Position numbers and translations under genes: made by a program | DNA from: Pseudomonas sp. G2-4 | GTDB lineage: Bacteria > Pseudomonadota > Gammaproteobacteria > Pseudomonadales > Pseudomonadaceae | Assembly (NCBI RefSeq): GCF_030064125.1 | Contig: NZ_CP125957.1 | Span: 4,706,501-4,770,500, forward strand | Reading direction: 5' to 3' | Length of the DNA: 64,000 nucleotides | Part shown: one piece after another, positions 46,416-58,352 of the stretch | How positions within the stretch are numbered: the stretch's first letter is position 1 | How the letters are laid out: each line of letters starts with the position of its first letter | The notes under the pieces: model-generated | The model's database searches: none | What the model was told of the DNA's origin: nothing | What the model saw: only the letters and a program-made list of their open reading frames with translations

Positions 46416-46888
46416 GGTCTGTCTACGATGGCCGCTGGGCCACCCCTCTTGAATCCTCTGGCGTGGTCGCCCAGGCGCATGAAAGTGCCCACCACATGGG
46501 CGATGGGTTGCTCGGGGTCGTCCTGCCAGGCAAAACCCCGGCTGAAGATCACGTCCGGGGTGACCCGGTAGCACTGGGCGAAGCCATAGATGTCCTTGTG
46601 GGGCTCGGCGGCGTGCATGTAGTCGATGCGCAGGTCCAGGGTCGGACAGACCTCGAACTGCGGCAACACGCACAAGGTCGACATGCCACACGCGGTGTCC
46701 ATCAATGAAGTCAGCGCCCCGCCGTGGATGATCCCGGTAAGGGGGTTGCCGACGATCCGGGGGCTGTAAGGCAAAATCACGGTCAATCCTTCGCGACTGG
46801 CGCTGTGCAGCTTCAAGCCCAGTACCTGGCAATGTCTCAGTGCGGATAAAAAGCGTGTCGCACGCTCAAAAACGGGATCATCGGCCAT
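46412..46888 (-). CDS. Hotdog-fold thioesterase, first of a pair
   Basis: 158 residues with NPLTGIIHGGALTSLMDTAC as the active-site helix (catalytic Asp) and LDLRIDYMHAAEP following. ATG 46888 has GGAG 10 bases upstream. Together with the next gene it forms a two-gene unit; both are PaaI/YbgC relatives acting on acyl-CoA. Confidence 0.88.
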   Translation of the reverse strand: MADDPVFERATRFLSALRHCQVLGLKLHSASREGLTVILPYSPRIVGNPLTGIIHGGALTSLMDTACGMSTLCVLPQFEVCPTLDLRIDYMHAAEPHKDIYGFAQCYRVTPDVIFSRGFAWQDDPEQPIAHVVGTFMRLGDHARGFKRGGPAAIVDRP

Positions 46889-47045
46889 TGGAATTAACAC
46901 TCCAGTTAGTCATGAGGCCTGGTAACAGCCCCCTCCATAAAGTTCCATTCCTGGGCAACGTTATATATCTGTAACGCAGCAGGAACTTAATCTGAGGGGC
47001 GGCGTTCAAAAGGCCAGTAGTTATTTCCATAAGGAGAAACACCCC

Positions 47046-47294
47046 ATGCGTAAGACTTTTGCTATTGCCTTGATGTTGGCCGCCTCCCTCGGTCTCGCTG
47101 CCTGCGATAAAAAATCCGAGGACAAAGCTCAAGATGCCAACCAACACGCTGAGCAAGCTCAGCAAGACATGAACAAAGCACAGGATAAAGTGAACGACGC
47201 GGCGAAAGAAAACGCCGAAGCCGCCAAAGCTCAGGCTGAATCGAACGAAGCCGCTACGCAGGAAGCCCCTGCTACCGCGCCTAAAACCAACTGA
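47046..47294 (+). CDS. Small Ala/Lys-rich lipoprotein
   Basis: 82 residues. Lipoprotein signal (MRKTFAIALMLAASLGLAAC, Cys20 in the LAAC lipobox), then a highly charged helical tail with heptad-like Ala/Gln/Asn/Lys repeats ending in TAPKTN. Resembles small coiled-coil outer-membrane lipoproteins of the Lpp/OprI kind in size, but not in sequence. Good ribosome site AAGGAG. Confidence 0.85.
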   Translation: MRKTFAIALMLAASLGLAACDKKSEDKAQDANQHAEQAQQDMNKAQDKVNDAAKENAEAAKAQAESNEAATQEAPATAPKTN

Positions 47295-47310
47295 TACGGT
47301 TTTAGCGAAA

Positions 47311-47342
47311 AAAGAAAACCCGCCTGGTGCGGGTTTTCTTTT
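47311..47342. terminator. Bidirectional terminator
   Basis: AAAAGAAAACCCGC, CTGGT loop, GCGGGTTTTCTTTT; separates the lipoprotein gene (+) from the DUF599 gene (-). Confidence 0.9.
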
Positions 47343-47363
47343 GCCTGCGATTTAGCCGATCGT

Positions 47364-48101
47364 TCAGGCGGCTTCCTTGCCCACTTCAGGCAATGGCGCC
47401 TCCGTAGGGGTATAGACCATCACGTCCAGCACGTCGGAATGAAACTCCCGCTGGTACAGCACAAACACCACGCCGGCACTCATCAACATGAACAACCAGG
47501 GGCTGACGAACCACGCCAACATGGTCATGCCGAAGTAATAAGCGCGCAGGCCGAAGTTGAACTGGTTGGCGGCCATGGAAATCACCCGCGCCGCTCTTAG
47601 TGCAAAGGCCTTGCGCTCCTGCTCAGATACATGACGCTCACCGATCATCGGCGCCGACCCCACCAGGACCGCCGCGAAGTTGTATTGGCGCATGCACCAG
47701 CTGAAGGTGAAGAACGCATACACAAATACCAACGCCAGGCAGAGCAACTTGACTTCCGCCATGCCTTGGGAGGCTTGCTGCACCATGGGCAGGTCGGCCA
47801 GCAACGACACTGCACGATCCGACGCCCCGAGCACCGTCAGGATACCGGCCAGGATGATCAGCGTGCTGGAAGCGAAGAATGAGGCGTTGCGCTCCAGATT
47901 ACCGATCACGCTGGCATCGGCGATGCGGTTCTCGCGTAACAGCATGCGGCGCATCCAGTCCTCGCGGTACAGGTGCATCACGCTGGCCAGGCAAGCGGTG
48001 TCGCGAGCCTTCCAGGTGGCATAACGGGTATATCCGCCCCAGCAGATGATGAACCAGACGGCGGCAAGGAGATGGATCAGGTTGGCTTGGATGAATGACA
48101 T
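47364..48101 (-). CDS. DUF599 integral membrane protein
   Basis: 245 residues with about four transmembrane segments: N-terminal LIHLLAAVWFIICWGGYTRY, a second at about 72-92, a third at about 115-135 and one near 190-215. Conserved RNASFFASSTLIILAG and QFNFGLRAYYFG. Family function unknown. ATG 48101; a longer frame extends through a REPIN and is not used. Confidence 0.85.
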   Translation of the reverse strand: MSFIQANLIHLLAAVWFIICWGGYTRYATWKARDTACLASVMHLYREDWMRRMLLRENRIADASVIGNLERNASFFASSTLIILAGILTVLGASDRAVSLLADLPMVQQASQGMAEVKLLCLALVFVYAFFTFSWCMRQYNFAAVLVGSAPMIGERHVSEQERKAFALRAARVISMAANQFNFGLRAYYFGMTMLAWFVSPWLFMLMSAGVVFVLYQREFHSDVLDVMVYTPTEAPLPEVGKEAA

Positions 48102-48163
48102 TCGATTTCCTGTGTGTCTAAAAACATGACGTCTAAAGCCAGACTTGCCTTGAAATGCCGACC

Positions 48164-48252
48164 TGTGGGAGCGAGCTTGCTCGCGATTGCGGTCCATCAG
48201 ACACGTTGATGTTGACTGATATGGCGCTATCGCGAGCAAGCTCGCTCCCACA
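48164..48252. repeat. REPIN, family B
   Basis: Arms TGTGGGAGCGAGCTTGCTCG and complement. The right half resembles the copy at 23656-23746. Lies between two minus-strand genes. Confidence 0.88.
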
Positions 48253-48317
48253 AGGTTCTGTGCAAGCCTTTCAAGATACTGCTTCGACGTTAGTCCACGG
48301 AAAAAGACACCGCACCC

Positions 48318-48354
48318 AAAAAAAATGCCCCGTATCGATTGAGACGGGGCATTT
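48318..48354 (-). terminator. Terminator of the branched-chain amino acid carrier gene
   Basis: Stem ATGCCCCGT / ACGGGGCAT; the minus strand ends in a run of T (plus-strand A8). It lies 31 bases past the stop. Confidence 0.88.
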
Positions 48355-48385
48355 CGGTTTCTATCGGTGGCGCTGTTGTAGCCGC

Positions 48386-49699
48386 TTAGGCCAAGGCTTC
48401 GCTGCGCTTGCCCAGCAGGCGGTCGCACACCACGGCAACCGCCAGGGTCATCACCGAAGGCACCAGCCAGGCCAGTCCCTGCTCGCTCAGTGGCAGGTGG
48501 GCCAGCTGCGTCGGCATCCAGTCCGCCAACCCGGCGCCTTTGAGCGCATCGATCAGGCCGAACAGGAACGACACCAGCATTACCGGGCCGACTATGCGCC
48601 CCTGCTCATGCCAGAAGTCCTTGCAGAAACTCAGGGCCACCAGGGCGATGCACGGCGGGTAGATCGCGGTCAGGACCGGAATCGAGAACGCGATCAGCTT
48701 GGTCAGGCCCAGGTTGGACACCAACAGCGAAAACGCCGCCAGGATCACCACCAGGGTCTTGTAGGACAGCGGCAGGACGCGGCTGAAGTACTCGGCGCAG
48801 GCGCAAGTCAGGCCGACCGCAGTGACCAGGCACGCCAGGGAGATCAGCACGGCAAGGAAACCGCTGCCCAGGCTGCCGAAGGTGTGTTGCACGTAGGCAT
48901 GCAGCACAGCCGCACCGTTACTAGCGCCCGCGGCCACTTCATGGCTGCCGGAGCCGAGGCGGAACAGGCTGACGTAGACCAGCGCCAGGCCCACCCCGGC
49001 GATCAGCCCGGCGATGATGGCGTAGCGGGTGATCAGGGCCGGTGACTCAACGCCCCGGGAGCGGATTGCGTTGACGATGACGATGCCAAACACCAAGGCG
49101 CCCAAGGTATCCATGGTCAGGTAACCATTGATGAAACCTTGGGAGAACGGCGCCGCGACGTATTCAGGTGTCGCCACACCGATATCCCCGACAGGCAAGG
49201 CAAACGCGGCGATGCCCAGCACAGCCAGGGCGATGATTTTCAGCGGCGCGAGGAAGCGTCCGACGGTGTCCAGCAAGCGACCCGGATAGAGCGAGATAAA
49301 GAACACCAGCAGGAAATACACAGCGCTGTAGAGAAACAATGCCAGAGGGCTTTCGCCGGTCAACGGCGCCAGGCCGACTTCAAACGAGACGGTGGCGGTA
49401 CGTGGCGTGGCGAACAATGGACCGACAGCCAAGTAGCACACCGCCGCCAGCAAACCACCGGCGACTTTGCCGATGGGGCTGCTCAAGGCGTCCATCGCGC
49501 CACCGACCTTGGCGAGCGCAACGACCGTGATGACCGGCAAGCCGACCGCCGTGATCAGGAACCCCAGCGCCGCCATCCAGACATGAGGCCCGGACTGCAA
49601 ACCAACGATAGGCGGGAAGATGATGTTGCCAGCCCCGACGAACAGGGCAAATGTCATGAAACCAAGCGCCAGGATGTCCTGGCCTTTCAACACTTTCAT
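48386..49699 (-). CDS. braB: Branched-chain amino acid carrier (BrnQ/BraB type)
   Basis: 437 residues, about 12 transmembrane segments, LIVCS family: Na+- or H+-coupled uptake of Leu, Ile, Val. N-terminus [20 protein letters not shown] and [11 protein letters not shown] are diagnostic. The position next to sucD matches braB of P. aeruginosa as I recall it (PA1590). ATG 49699 chosen over a start four codons upstream; ribosome site is weak. Confidence 0.92.
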   Translation of the reverse strand: MKVLKGQDILALGFMTFALFVGAGNIIFPPIVGLQSGPHVWMAALGFLITAVGLPVITVVALAKVGGAMDALSSPIGKVAGGLLAAVCYLAVGPLFATPRTATVSFEVGLAPLTGESPLALFLYSAVYFLLVFFISLYPGRLLDTVGRFLAPLKIIALAVLGIAAFALPVGDIGVATPEYVAAPFSQGFINGYLTMDTLGALVFGIVIVNAIRSRGVESPALITRYAIIAGLIAGVGLALVYVSLFRLGSGSHEVAAGASNGAAVLHAYVQHTFGSLGSGFLAVLISLACLVTAVGLTCACAEYFSRVLPLSYKTLVVILAAFSLLVSNLGLTKLIAFSIPVLTAIYPPCIALVALSFCKDFWHEQGRIVGPVMLVSFLFGLIDALKGAGLADWMPTQLAHLPLSEQGLAWLVPSVMTLAVAVVCDRLLGKRSEALA

Positions 49700-50141
49700 T
49701 AAGGAAACCACACTACTGAATCGGAATTTAGAGAGGGATTTCCCTTATGGGTGAGGGAAATGCTGCCGATCCGTATAAGACCGACCCGTTTAGCGCGTCG
49801 CTTCCTTGTGGGCAGCGGTCGCAAAAATGGCTGCTAGCCTAACGAATTTGCATGAAAAACGCACTGTTAAGGGGCGAAGTATCCGATACACGACATTTTA
49901 GTGTCGCGTTTACGACTCTATTTTTCGGCTCGCCCCGGTTGATGGGTCGCTATATGCCCCGTGGCGAGGGAGCTTGCTCCCGCTGGACTGCGCAGCAGCC
50001 CCCATACAGAACAGGCGACCGTATCTATATACAGACGAAACGCGTTACCTGGTTTACGACTGCTACGCAGCCGAGCGGGAGCAAGCACCCTTGCCACAAA
50101 AGCCACCGCCACAGCACATGAATTCTCAAAGGCCAGAAACG
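49700..50141. other. Intergenic region between braB and sucD
   Basis: About 440 bases without a gene. Contains a hairpin CGACA / TGTCG near 49893-49908, the braB upstream region with several inverted stretches, and a family-A REPIN. Confidence 0.6.
49961..50097. repeat. Degenerate REPIN, family A
   Basis: Left arm intact (GTGGCGAGGGAGCTTGCTCC); right arm carries substitutions (GGAGCAAGCACCCTTGCCAC). Such decay suggests an old, immobile copy. Confidence 0.83.
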
Positions 50142-50170
50142 ACAAAGGCCACCCGAAGGTGGCCTTTGTT
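50142..50170 (-). terminator. Terminator of the sdh-suc operon
   Basis: Stem CAAAGGCCACC / GGTGGCCTTTG, 11 bp with a CGAA loop, 27 bases past the sucD stop. The T-tract is short (built into the stem). Confidence 0.85.
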
Positions 50171-50196
50171 GCTGGAACGAAAAGGTCAGCCGAAGC

Positions 50197-51081
50197 TTAC
50201 TTCTTCATTTCCCAGCCAGTCAGCTCGGCCAAGGCCTTGCCGATGTCTGCCAGCGAACGCACGGTTTTTACACCTGCGTCTTGCAGAGCAGCGAATTTCT
50301 CGTCTGCAGTGCCTTTGCCGCCAGAGATGATTGCGCCAGCATGGCCCATGCGCTTGCCCGGAGGAGCAGTCACACCCGCGATGTAGGAAACAACCGGCTT
50401 GGTCACGTTTGCCTTGATGTAGGCAGCCGCTTCTTCTTCAGCCGAACCGCCGATCTCACCGATCATCACGATCGCTTCGGTCTTCGGGTCTTCCTGGAAC
50501 AGCTTCAGGATATCGATGAAGTTCGAACCCGGGATCGGGTCACCGCCGATGCCGACGCAAGTCGACTGACCGAAACCGGCGTCAGTGGTCTGCTTCACAG
50601 CTTCGTAAGTCAGGGTGCCGGAACGGGAAACGATACCGACCTTGCCTGGCAAGTGAATGTGACCTGGCATGATGCCGATCTTGCATTCGCCTGGGGTGAT
50701 CACGCCTGGGCAGTTAGGGCCGATCAGGGTGATACCCAGCTCGTCGCACTTGACCTTGGCTTCCAGCATGTCGATGGTCGGGATGCCTTCGGTGATGCAG
50801 ACGATCAGCTTGATGCCGCCGAACGCTGCTTCAAGGATGGAATCCTTGCAGAAAGGAGCTGGAACGTAGATCACGCTGGCGGTGGCGCCAGTGGCAGCTA
50901 CAGCGTCTTTCACGGTGTTGAAGACCGGCAGGCCCAGGTGCTCGGTGCCGCCTTTGCCCGGAGTTACGCCGCCAACCATCTTGGTGCCGTACTCGAGCGC
51001 TTGCTGGGTGTGGAAACTACCTTGCGAACCGGTAATACCCTGGCAGATAACCTTGGTGTCTTTATTGATCAGGACGCTCAT
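50197..51081 (-). CDS. sucD: Succinyl-CoA synthetase alpha subunit
   Basis: Converts succinyl-CoA to succinate with nucleotide triphosphate formation; the alpha subunit carries the phospho-histidine. 294 residues. CoA-binding [18 protein letters not shown] (16-33), active His in [10 protein letters not shown] near residue 246. Start overlaps the sucC stop by one base (TAATG). Confidence 0.97.
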   Translation of the reverse strand: MSVLINKDTKVICQGITGSQGSFHTQQALEYGTKMVGGVTPGKGGTEHLGLPVFNTVKDAVAATGATASVIYVPAPFCKDSILEAAFGGIKLIVCITEGIPTIDMLEAKVKCDELGITLIGPNCPGVITPGECKIGIMPGHIHLPGKVGIVSRSGTLTYEAVKQTTDAGFGQSTCVGIGGDPIPGSNFIDILKLFQEDPKTEAIVMIGEIGGSAEEEAAAYIKANVTKPVVSYIAGVTAPPGKRMGHAGAIISGGKGTADEKFAALQDAGVKTVRSLADIGKALAELTGWEMKK

Positions 51082-52247
51082 TATTTGCCCTCCGCAGCTT
51101 TAACGACTTGTTGAGCAGCGTCGGTCAGGCTGGTAGCAGCGATGATGTTCAAACCGCTTTCTGCCAGTACTTTAGCGCCCAGCTCAGCGTTGTTGCCTTC
51201 GAGGCGAACAACAACCGGGATTTTCACGCCGACTTCTTTCACGGCGCCAATGATGCCTTCGGCAATCATGTCGCAACGAACGATGCCGCCGAAGATGTTG
51301 ACCAGTACCGCAGCGACGTTAGTGTCGGACAGGATGATCTTGAACGCTTCGGTAACGCGTTCCTTGGTAGCACCGCCGCCTACGTCGAGGAAGTTGGCTG
51401 GCTTGCCGCCATGCAGGTTGACGATGTCCATGGTACCCATGGCCAGGCCGGCACCGTTGACCATGCAGCCGATGTTGCCTTCCAGGGCTACGTAGTTCAG
51501 TTCGAACTTGGCAGCGTGCGCTTCGCGCGGATCGTCTTGCGACGGATCGTGGAAAGTCTTCAGCTTAGGCTGACGGTACATGGCGTTGGCGTCGATGTTG
51601 ATCTTGGCATCGAGGCAGTGCAGATCGCCGTCGGCCTTGATCACCAGCGGGTTCACTTCCAGCAGTGCCAGGTCGTGGTCCTGGAACAGCTTGGCCAGAC
51701 CTACAAAGATCTTGGCGAATTGAGTGACCTGCTTACCTTCCAGGCCCAGCTGGAATGCCAGCTCGCGACCCTGGAATGGCTGAGCGCCAACCAGTGGATC
51801 GATGGTGGCCTTGAGGATTTTCTCAGGGGTATCGTGAGCGATTTTCTCGATGTCCACGCCACCTTCGGTGGAGGCCATGAACACGATACGGCGGCTCGAA
51901 CGGTCAACGACAGCGCCCAGGTACAGCTCTTTAGCGATATCAGTGCACGATTCAACCAGGATCTTGGTGACTGGCTGACCGTTGGCGTCAGTCTGGTAGG
52001 TCACCAGACGCTTGCCCAGCCATTGCTGTGCGAAGGCTTTGGCGTCTTCTTTGCTGCGAACCAGCTTGACGCCGCCCGCTTTACCGCGACCACCGGCGTG
52101 AACCTGGGCTTTGACAACCCATTCGCTGCCGCCGATTTTGTCGCAAGCTTCTGCTGCCGCTTCCGGGGTGTCTACCGCGTAGCCGGTGGATACTGGCAGG
52201 CCGTACTCAGCGAACAGCTGCTTACCCTGATACTCGTGAAGATTCAT
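51081..52247 (-). CDS. sucC: Succinyl-CoA synthetase beta subunit
   Basis: 388 residues. ATP-grasp domain from the N-terminus ([20 protein letters not shown]), [18 protein letters not shown] near residue 46, and a C-terminal ligase domain with [16 protein letters not shown] near 315. Part of the succinate thiokinase heterotetramer with SucD. Confidence 0.97.
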   Translation of the reverse strand: MNLHEYQGKQLFAEYGLPVSTGYAVDTPEAAAEACDKIGGSEWVVKAQVHAGGRGKAGGVKLVRSKEDAKAFAQQWLGKRLVTYQTDANGQPVTKILVESCTDIAKELYLGAVVDRSSRRIVFMASTEGGVDIEKIAHDTPEKILKATIDPLVGAQPFQGRELAFQLGLEGKQVTQFAKIFVGLAKLFQDHDLALLEVNPLVIKADGDLHCLDAKINIDANAMYRQPKLKTFHDPSQDDPREAHAAKFELNYVALEGNIGCMVNGAGLAMGTMDIVNLHGGKPANFLDVGGGATKERVTEAFKIILSDTNVAAVLVNIFGGIVRCDMIAEGIIGAVKEVGVKIPVVVRLEGNNAELGAKVLAESGLNIIAATSLTDAAQQVVKAAEGK

Positions 52248-52443
52248 GCTTATTACCGTCTTCGTTAGGTACTGCGCATTCGGTGCTGCACCGTTCTGGT
52301 GCCGCACCACCTGTGACTGCTGCTTGCGTAGCTTTCCAGTTAACCGGTGCAGCTACGCAAGGCTGCGTCCAGCGGATATTCCGCGGTGAGTCTTGCTCGC
52401 AAGGCTCACGACGGGCCATACCGCCGTGGTTTCTTATTGTCTA

Positions 52444-53883
<1,440 letters not shown>

Positions 53884-53958
53884 TCATTCCTTTTCGAATC
53901 AAACCGGACGATCACTTGTGATGACCGTCGAGGGACGAAACCGGTTGTTTCAGCAAGA

Positions 53959-53978
53959 GGCCGGTCGACAGACCGGCC
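53959..53978 (-). other. Hairpin in the sucB-lpdG spacer
   Basis: Perfect 8-bp stem GGCCGGTC / GACCGGCC with a GACA loop in the 110-base spacer. No T-run, so a processing or stability element is more likely than a terminator. Confidence 0.45.
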
Positions 53979-53991
53979 CTCGCGGCGAAAA

Positions 53992-55215
53992 TCAGATATC
54001 CAGCAGCAGACGAGCCGGATCTTCAAGCAGGTTCTTGATGGTAACCAGGAAAGTCACGGCTTCCTTACCGTCGATCAGGCGGTGATCGTAGGACAACGCC
54101 AGGTACATCATCGGACGGATAACGACTTGGCCGTTGATCGCCATCGGACGCTGCAGGATGTTGTGCATGCCCAGGATCGCCGCTTGCGGCGGGTTGACGA
54201 TCGGGGTCGACATCATCGAACCGAATGTACCACCGTTGGTGATGGTGAACGTACCGCCGGTCATCTCTTCGATGGACAGCTTGCCGTCACGGGCCTTCTT
54301 GCCGAAGGTGGCGATGCCGCCTTCGATTTCGGCCAGGCTCATCAGTTCGGCGTTACGCAGGACCGGAACCACCAGGCCACGGTCGCTGGAGACCGCAACA
54401 CCGATGTCGGCATAGCCGTGGTAGACGATGTCGGAGCCGTCGATCGACGCGTTGACGGCCGGGTAGCGTTTCAGCGCTTCGGTGGCAGCCTTGACGAAGA
54501 ACGACATGAAGCCCAGGCGTACGCCGTTGTGGGACTTCTCGAACAGATCCTTGTACTTCGAACGCAGGGCCATGACTTCGGTCATGTCGACTTCGTTGAA
54601 AGTGGTCAGCATCGCCATGTTCGACTGGGCTTCGACCAGGCGCTCGGCAACCTTGGCCCGCAGGCGGGTCATCGGAACGCGTTTTTCAACGCGATCACCG
54701 GCAGCGAATACCGGAGCAGCGGCGGCAGGTGCAGCAGGCTTGGCCGGCGCAGCGGCTGGCGCGGCCTTCTTGGCGGCAACGGCTGCAACCACGTCTTCCT
54801 TGGTCACGCGACCGCCCTTGCCGGTGCCGGCAACGGAAGCGATGTTGATGCCGTTCTCTTCGGCGATCTTGCGAGCGGCCGGGGCAGCGACTGGATCGTC
54901 TTCGCCATCGGCGGCTGGAGCAGCGGCCTGGGCAGCGGCAGGAGCAGCAGCGGCGGCCGGAGCAGCGGCAGCAGCACCGCCCTCTTCGATCGAGCCCAGT
55001 ACCTGGTTGGACAGGACGGTAGCGCCCTCTTCGGCAACGATTGCGCCGAGCACGCCGTCAGCTTCGGCCAACACTTCCAGAACGACTTTGTCGGTCTCGA
55101 TGTCGACGATCAGGTCGTCACGCTTTACAGCATCGCCAGGTTTCTTGTGCCAGGTGGCAACGGTGCCATCGGCAACCGATTCCGGGAATGACGGGGCTTT
55201 GATTTCGATAGCCAT
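53992..55215 (-). CDS. sucB: 2-oxoglutarate dehydrogenase E2 (dihydrolipoyl succinyltransferase)
   Basis: 407 residues. Lipoyl domain 1-77 with lipoyl-Lys in [11 protein letters not shown]; Ala/Pro-rich linker (about 80-105 and 150-175); E1/E3-binding domain with [20 protein letters not shown]; catalytic domain with the HxxxD motif [13 protein letters not shown] at the end. Transfers succinyl to CoA. Confidence 0.97.
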   Translation of the reverse strand: MAIEIKAPSFPESVADGTVATWHKKPGDAVKRDDLIVDIETDKVVLEVLAEADGVLGAIVAEEGATVLSNQVLGSIEEGGAAAAAPAAAAAPAAAQAAAPAADGEDDPVAAPAARKIAEENGINIASVAGTGKGGRVTKEDVVAAVAAKKAAPAAAPAKPAAPAAAAPVFAAGDRVEKRVPMTRLRAKVAERLVEAQSNMAMLTTFNEVDMTEVMALRSKYKDLFEKSHNGVRLGFMSFFVKAATEALKRYPAVNASIDGSDIVYHGYADIGVAVSSDRGLVVPVLRNAELMSLAEIEGGIATFGKKARDGKLSIEEMTGGTFTITNGGTFGSMMSTPIVNPPQAAILGMHNILQRPMAINGQVVIRPMMYLALSYDHRLIDGKEAVTFLVTIKNLLEDPARLLLDI

Positions 55216-55258
55216 TATCTGTGGGTCCTTAAAATTCGGTTTCAGTCAGCACGAAGGC

Positions 55259-58090
55259 TTAAACAGTGAAAGCATCTTGCAGCAGTTTTTCCTGCTGTTC
55301 GGCGTGCATCGACGCATAACCACACGCCGGTGCAGCGGAAGCATCACGGCCAGCATACTCAAGGCCCAAGGCCTTGTTATGGTTGCCAATGCTGCGACGC
55401 AGGTGATGCTGGCTGCTGTACCAGGCGCCTTGGTTCATCGGTTCTTCCTGACACCACACCACATGGGTGAGGTTGGTGTAAGGCGCGATGGCCTCCATCA
55501 GGTCCTCTTCCGGGAACGGGTACAGCTGCTCGATACGCACGATGGCGATGTCTTCGCGGCCTTCGGCACGACGTTTTTCCAGCAGGTCGTAGTAGACCTT
55601 GCCGCTGCACAGGACCAGGCGAGTCACCTTCGCCGCGTCCAGCGTGTCGATTTCCGAAATAACGGTCTGGAAGGAGCCTTCGGCCAGGTCTTCGAGCGTG
55701 GAGATCGCCAGTTTGTGACGCAGCAGCGACTTCGGTGTCAGCACGATCAGCGGCTTGCGCAGCGGACGGATGACCTGACGACGCAGCAGGTGGTAGATCT
55801 GCGCCGGAGTTGTCGGTACGCAAACCTGGACGTTGTGCTCGGCACACAGTTGCAGGTAACGCTCCAGACGTGCCGAAGAGTGCTCCGGCCCCTGCCCTTC
55901 ATAACCGTGTGGCAACAGCATGGTCAGACCGCAGAGACGGCCCCACTTGTGCTCGCCGCTGGTGATGAACTGGTCGACAACCACCTGGGCACCGTTGGCG
56001 AAGTCGCCGAACTGGGCTTCCCAGATCACCAGCGCATTCGGCTCGGTGGTGGAATAGCCATATTCGAACGCCAGGACGGCTTCCTCGGACAGCAGCGAAT
56101 CGTACAGGTCGAAACGTGGCTGGCCTTTGTACAGGTGTTGCAGCGGGATGTAGGTGCTGGCGTCTTTCTGGTTGTGCAGCGCCGCGTGGCGGTGCGAGAA
56201 AGTGCCGCGGCCTACGTCCTGGCCGGTGATGCGAATCGGGTGACCTTCGAACGCCAGGGTCGCGTACGCCATGGTTTCGGCATAACCCCAGTTGATCGGC
56301 AGACCGCCGGCTTGCATCTTCTGCCGGTCTTCATAGATTTTCGCGACCTGGCGCTGGACCACGAAGCCTTCCGGGATTTCCAGCAGCTTGGCAGACAGTT
56401 CCTGCAAGGTCTTGAGGTCGAAGCGGGTATCGTGACGTGCGGTCCAGGCGTGGCCCAGATACGGACGCCAGTCCACGAACAGCTCTTTGTTCGGCTCTTT
56501 GACCAGGCTTTTTACAACATGCAGGCCGTTGTCCAGGGCATTGCGATATTCGTCGACTTTTTCCTGGACGCGCGCTGCATCCAGTACGCCGCCCTGGGTC
56601 AGGCGCTCGGAATACAGCTCACGGGTGGTGCGCTGCTTGGCGATCTGCTGGTACATCAGAGGCTGGGTGCCGCTTGGCTCGTCGGCCTCGTTGTGGCCGC
56701 GACGACGGTAGCAGACCAGGTCGATCACCACGTCACGCTTGTACTGCATGCGGTAGTCGATGGCCAACTGGGTCACGAACAGCACAGCTTCCGGGTCATC
56801 ACCATTCACATGGAGAATCGGCGCCTGGATCATTTTCGCGACGTCGGTTGCGTACTCGGTGGAACGCGAGTCTTCCGGGTTGCTGATGGTGAAACCGACC
56901 TGGTTGTTGATCACGATGTGCACGGTGCCGCCGGTCTTGAAACCGCGGGTCTGCGACATCTGGAAGGTTTCCATGACCACGCCTTGACCGGCGAATGCCG
57001 CGTCACCGTGGATGGAAATCGGCAGGACTTTTTCACCAGTCGGGTCGTTGCGACGATCCTGACGGGCACGGACCGAACCCTCGACTACCGGGGAAACGAT
57101 TTCCAGGTGGGACGGGTTGAAAGCCATGGCCAAGTGGACTTCGCCACCGGTGGTCATCACGTTGGACGAGAAACCCTGGTGATACTTGACGTCACCGGAA
57201 CCCAGCTCGACCTTCTTCTTGCCTTCGAACTCGTCGAACAGCTCGCGCGGGTTCTTGCCGAAGGTGTTGACCAGCACGTTCAGACGGCCACGGTGGGCCA
57301 TGCCGATGACAACTTCCTTGGTGCCGTAGGAACCTGAACGCTGGATCAGCTCGTCGAGCATTGGAATCAGGCTTTCGCCGCCTTCCAGACCAAAACGCTT
57401 GGTGCCCGGGTATTTGGTACCCAGGTATTTCTCCAGGCCTTCACCGGCGGTGACGCGCTCGAGCAAGTGGCTCTTGATCTCGGCGGAGTACGTCGGACGG
57501 CCACGAACGCTTTCCAGACGCTGCTGGAACCACTGGCGCTGCTCGGAATCGGTGATATGCGTGAACTCAGCGCCGATGGTGCGGCAATATGTCTGCTGCA
57601 ACGCTTCGTGAATTTCGCGTAGGCTCGCTTCCTCTTTGCCGATGAACAGGTCGCCGGCACGGAAGGTCGTATCAAGATCGGCATTGGTCAAGCCGTAATG
57701 AGTGATCGACAGGTCTGCAGGTGCAGGACGCTGCCACAGCCCCAGCGGGTCCAGCTGGGCTGCCTGGTGGCCTCGCATCCGGTAGGCCTGGATCAGTCGC
57801 AGCACTTCAACTTGCTTCTTCTCGTGCTCGCTGCTCACGCTGCCGGCAGACACCGGTTGAGCGCGGCGCTGGTTCTTTGCCAGCAACACGAAATGATCGC
57901 GAATTGTCGAGTGCGAAACATCAGTGGCAGAGTTACCGTCAGCCGGCAACTTCTGAAAGTAGGTGCGCCATTCTTCTGGCACAGCGTTAGGGTCGTGCAG
58001 GTAGAGCTCGTAGAGCTCTTCCACATAGGCAGCGTTACCACCGGAGAGGTGGGCACTGTTCCACATGCGCTGCATCACGCTTTCTTGCAT
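55259..58090 (-). CDS. sucA: 2-oxoglutarate dehydrogenase E1
   Basis: 943 residues, thiamine-diphosphate-dependent decarboxylase that commits 2-oxoglutarate to succinyl-CoA. N-terminal LSGGNAAYVEELYELYLHDP, HRGRLNVLVNTFGKN near residue 262, ThDP-binding GDAAFAGQGVV near 366 and C-terminal GQDVGRGTFSHRHA near 640. Ribosome site GAGGGTGA. Confidence 0.97.
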   Translation of the reverse strand: MQESVMQRMWNSAHLSGGNAAYVEELYELYLHDPNAVPEEWRTYFQKLPADGNSATDVSHSTIRDHFVLLAKNQRRAQPVSAGSVSSEHEKKQVEVLRLIQAYRMRGHQAAQLDPLGLWQRPAPADLSITHYGLTNADLDTTFRAGDLFIGKEEASLREIHEALQQTYCRTIGAEFTHITDSEQRQWFQQRLESVRGRPTYSAEIKSHLLERVTAGEGLEKYLGTKYPGTKRFGLEGGESLIPMLDELIQRSGSYGTKEVVIGMAHRGRLNVLVNTFGKNPRELFDEFEGKKKVELGSGDVKYHQGFSSNVMTTGGEVHLAMAFNPSHLEIVSPVVEGSVRARQDRRNDPTGEKVLPISIHGDAAFAGQGVVMETFQMSQTRGFKTGGTVHIVINNQVGFTISNPEDSRSTEYATDVAKMIQAPILHVNGDDPEAVLFVTQLAIDYRMQYKRDVVIDLVCYRRRGHNEADEPSGTQPLMYQQIAKQRTTRELYSERLTQGGVLDAARVQEKVDEYRNALDNGLHVVKSLVKEPNKELFVDWRPYLGHAWTARHDTRFDLKTLQELSAKLLEIPEGFVVQRQVAKIYEDRQKMQAGGLPINWGYAETMAYATLAFEGHPIRITGQDVGRGTFSHRHAALHNQKDASTYIPLQHLYKGQPRFDLYDSLLSEEAVLAFEYGYSTTEPNALVIWEAQFGDFANGAQVVVDQFITSGEHKWGRLCGLTMLLPHGYEGQGPEHSSARLERYLQLCAEHNVQVCVPTTPAQIYHLLRRQVIRPLRKPLIVLTPKSLLRHKLAISTLEDLAEGSFQTVISEIDTLDAAKVTRLVLCSGKVYYDLLEKRRAEGREDIAIVRIEQLYPFPEEDLMEAIAPYTNLTHVVWCQEEPMNQGAWYSSQHHLRRSIGNHNKALGLEYAGRDASAAPACGYASMHAEQQEKLLQDAFTV

Positions 58091-58352
58091 GCTTGGTCAC
58101 CCTCGATTAGGGGAACACCATCGGCGAAAACACCGAGCAAACTTGCAGAAGTCCGAGTGCAGCGACTAAAACAAGCCACTTAGGATCACGCTGATAGTCC
58201 GGGTACCAGCCCGGATGCCCCTGCTTGTCTCATTTCTTCAAAATAAGAACTGCCGCTTTGTGAGCGGCTGTTCTGGTTATAGCTATGACGCGGGTTGAAG
58301 CCCGCGCCCTAGCCTTTACGGGTACAACGGTCCTACGGGTACAGCTGCTGAA
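58091..58352. other. sdhB-sucA spacer with stem-loops
   Basis: 262 bases in an otherwise tight operon. Contains stem-loops TCCGGG / CCCGGA (58198-58215) and CGCGGG / CCCGCG (58289-58306). No gene. They may be RNA-processing sites or hold an internal promoter that separates sdh from suc output. Confidence 0.5.

Noticed and set aside
54482..57337. 951-codon + strand open frame opposite sucB and sucA
   Set aside because: Shadow frame; no ribosome site and no recognisable domain.
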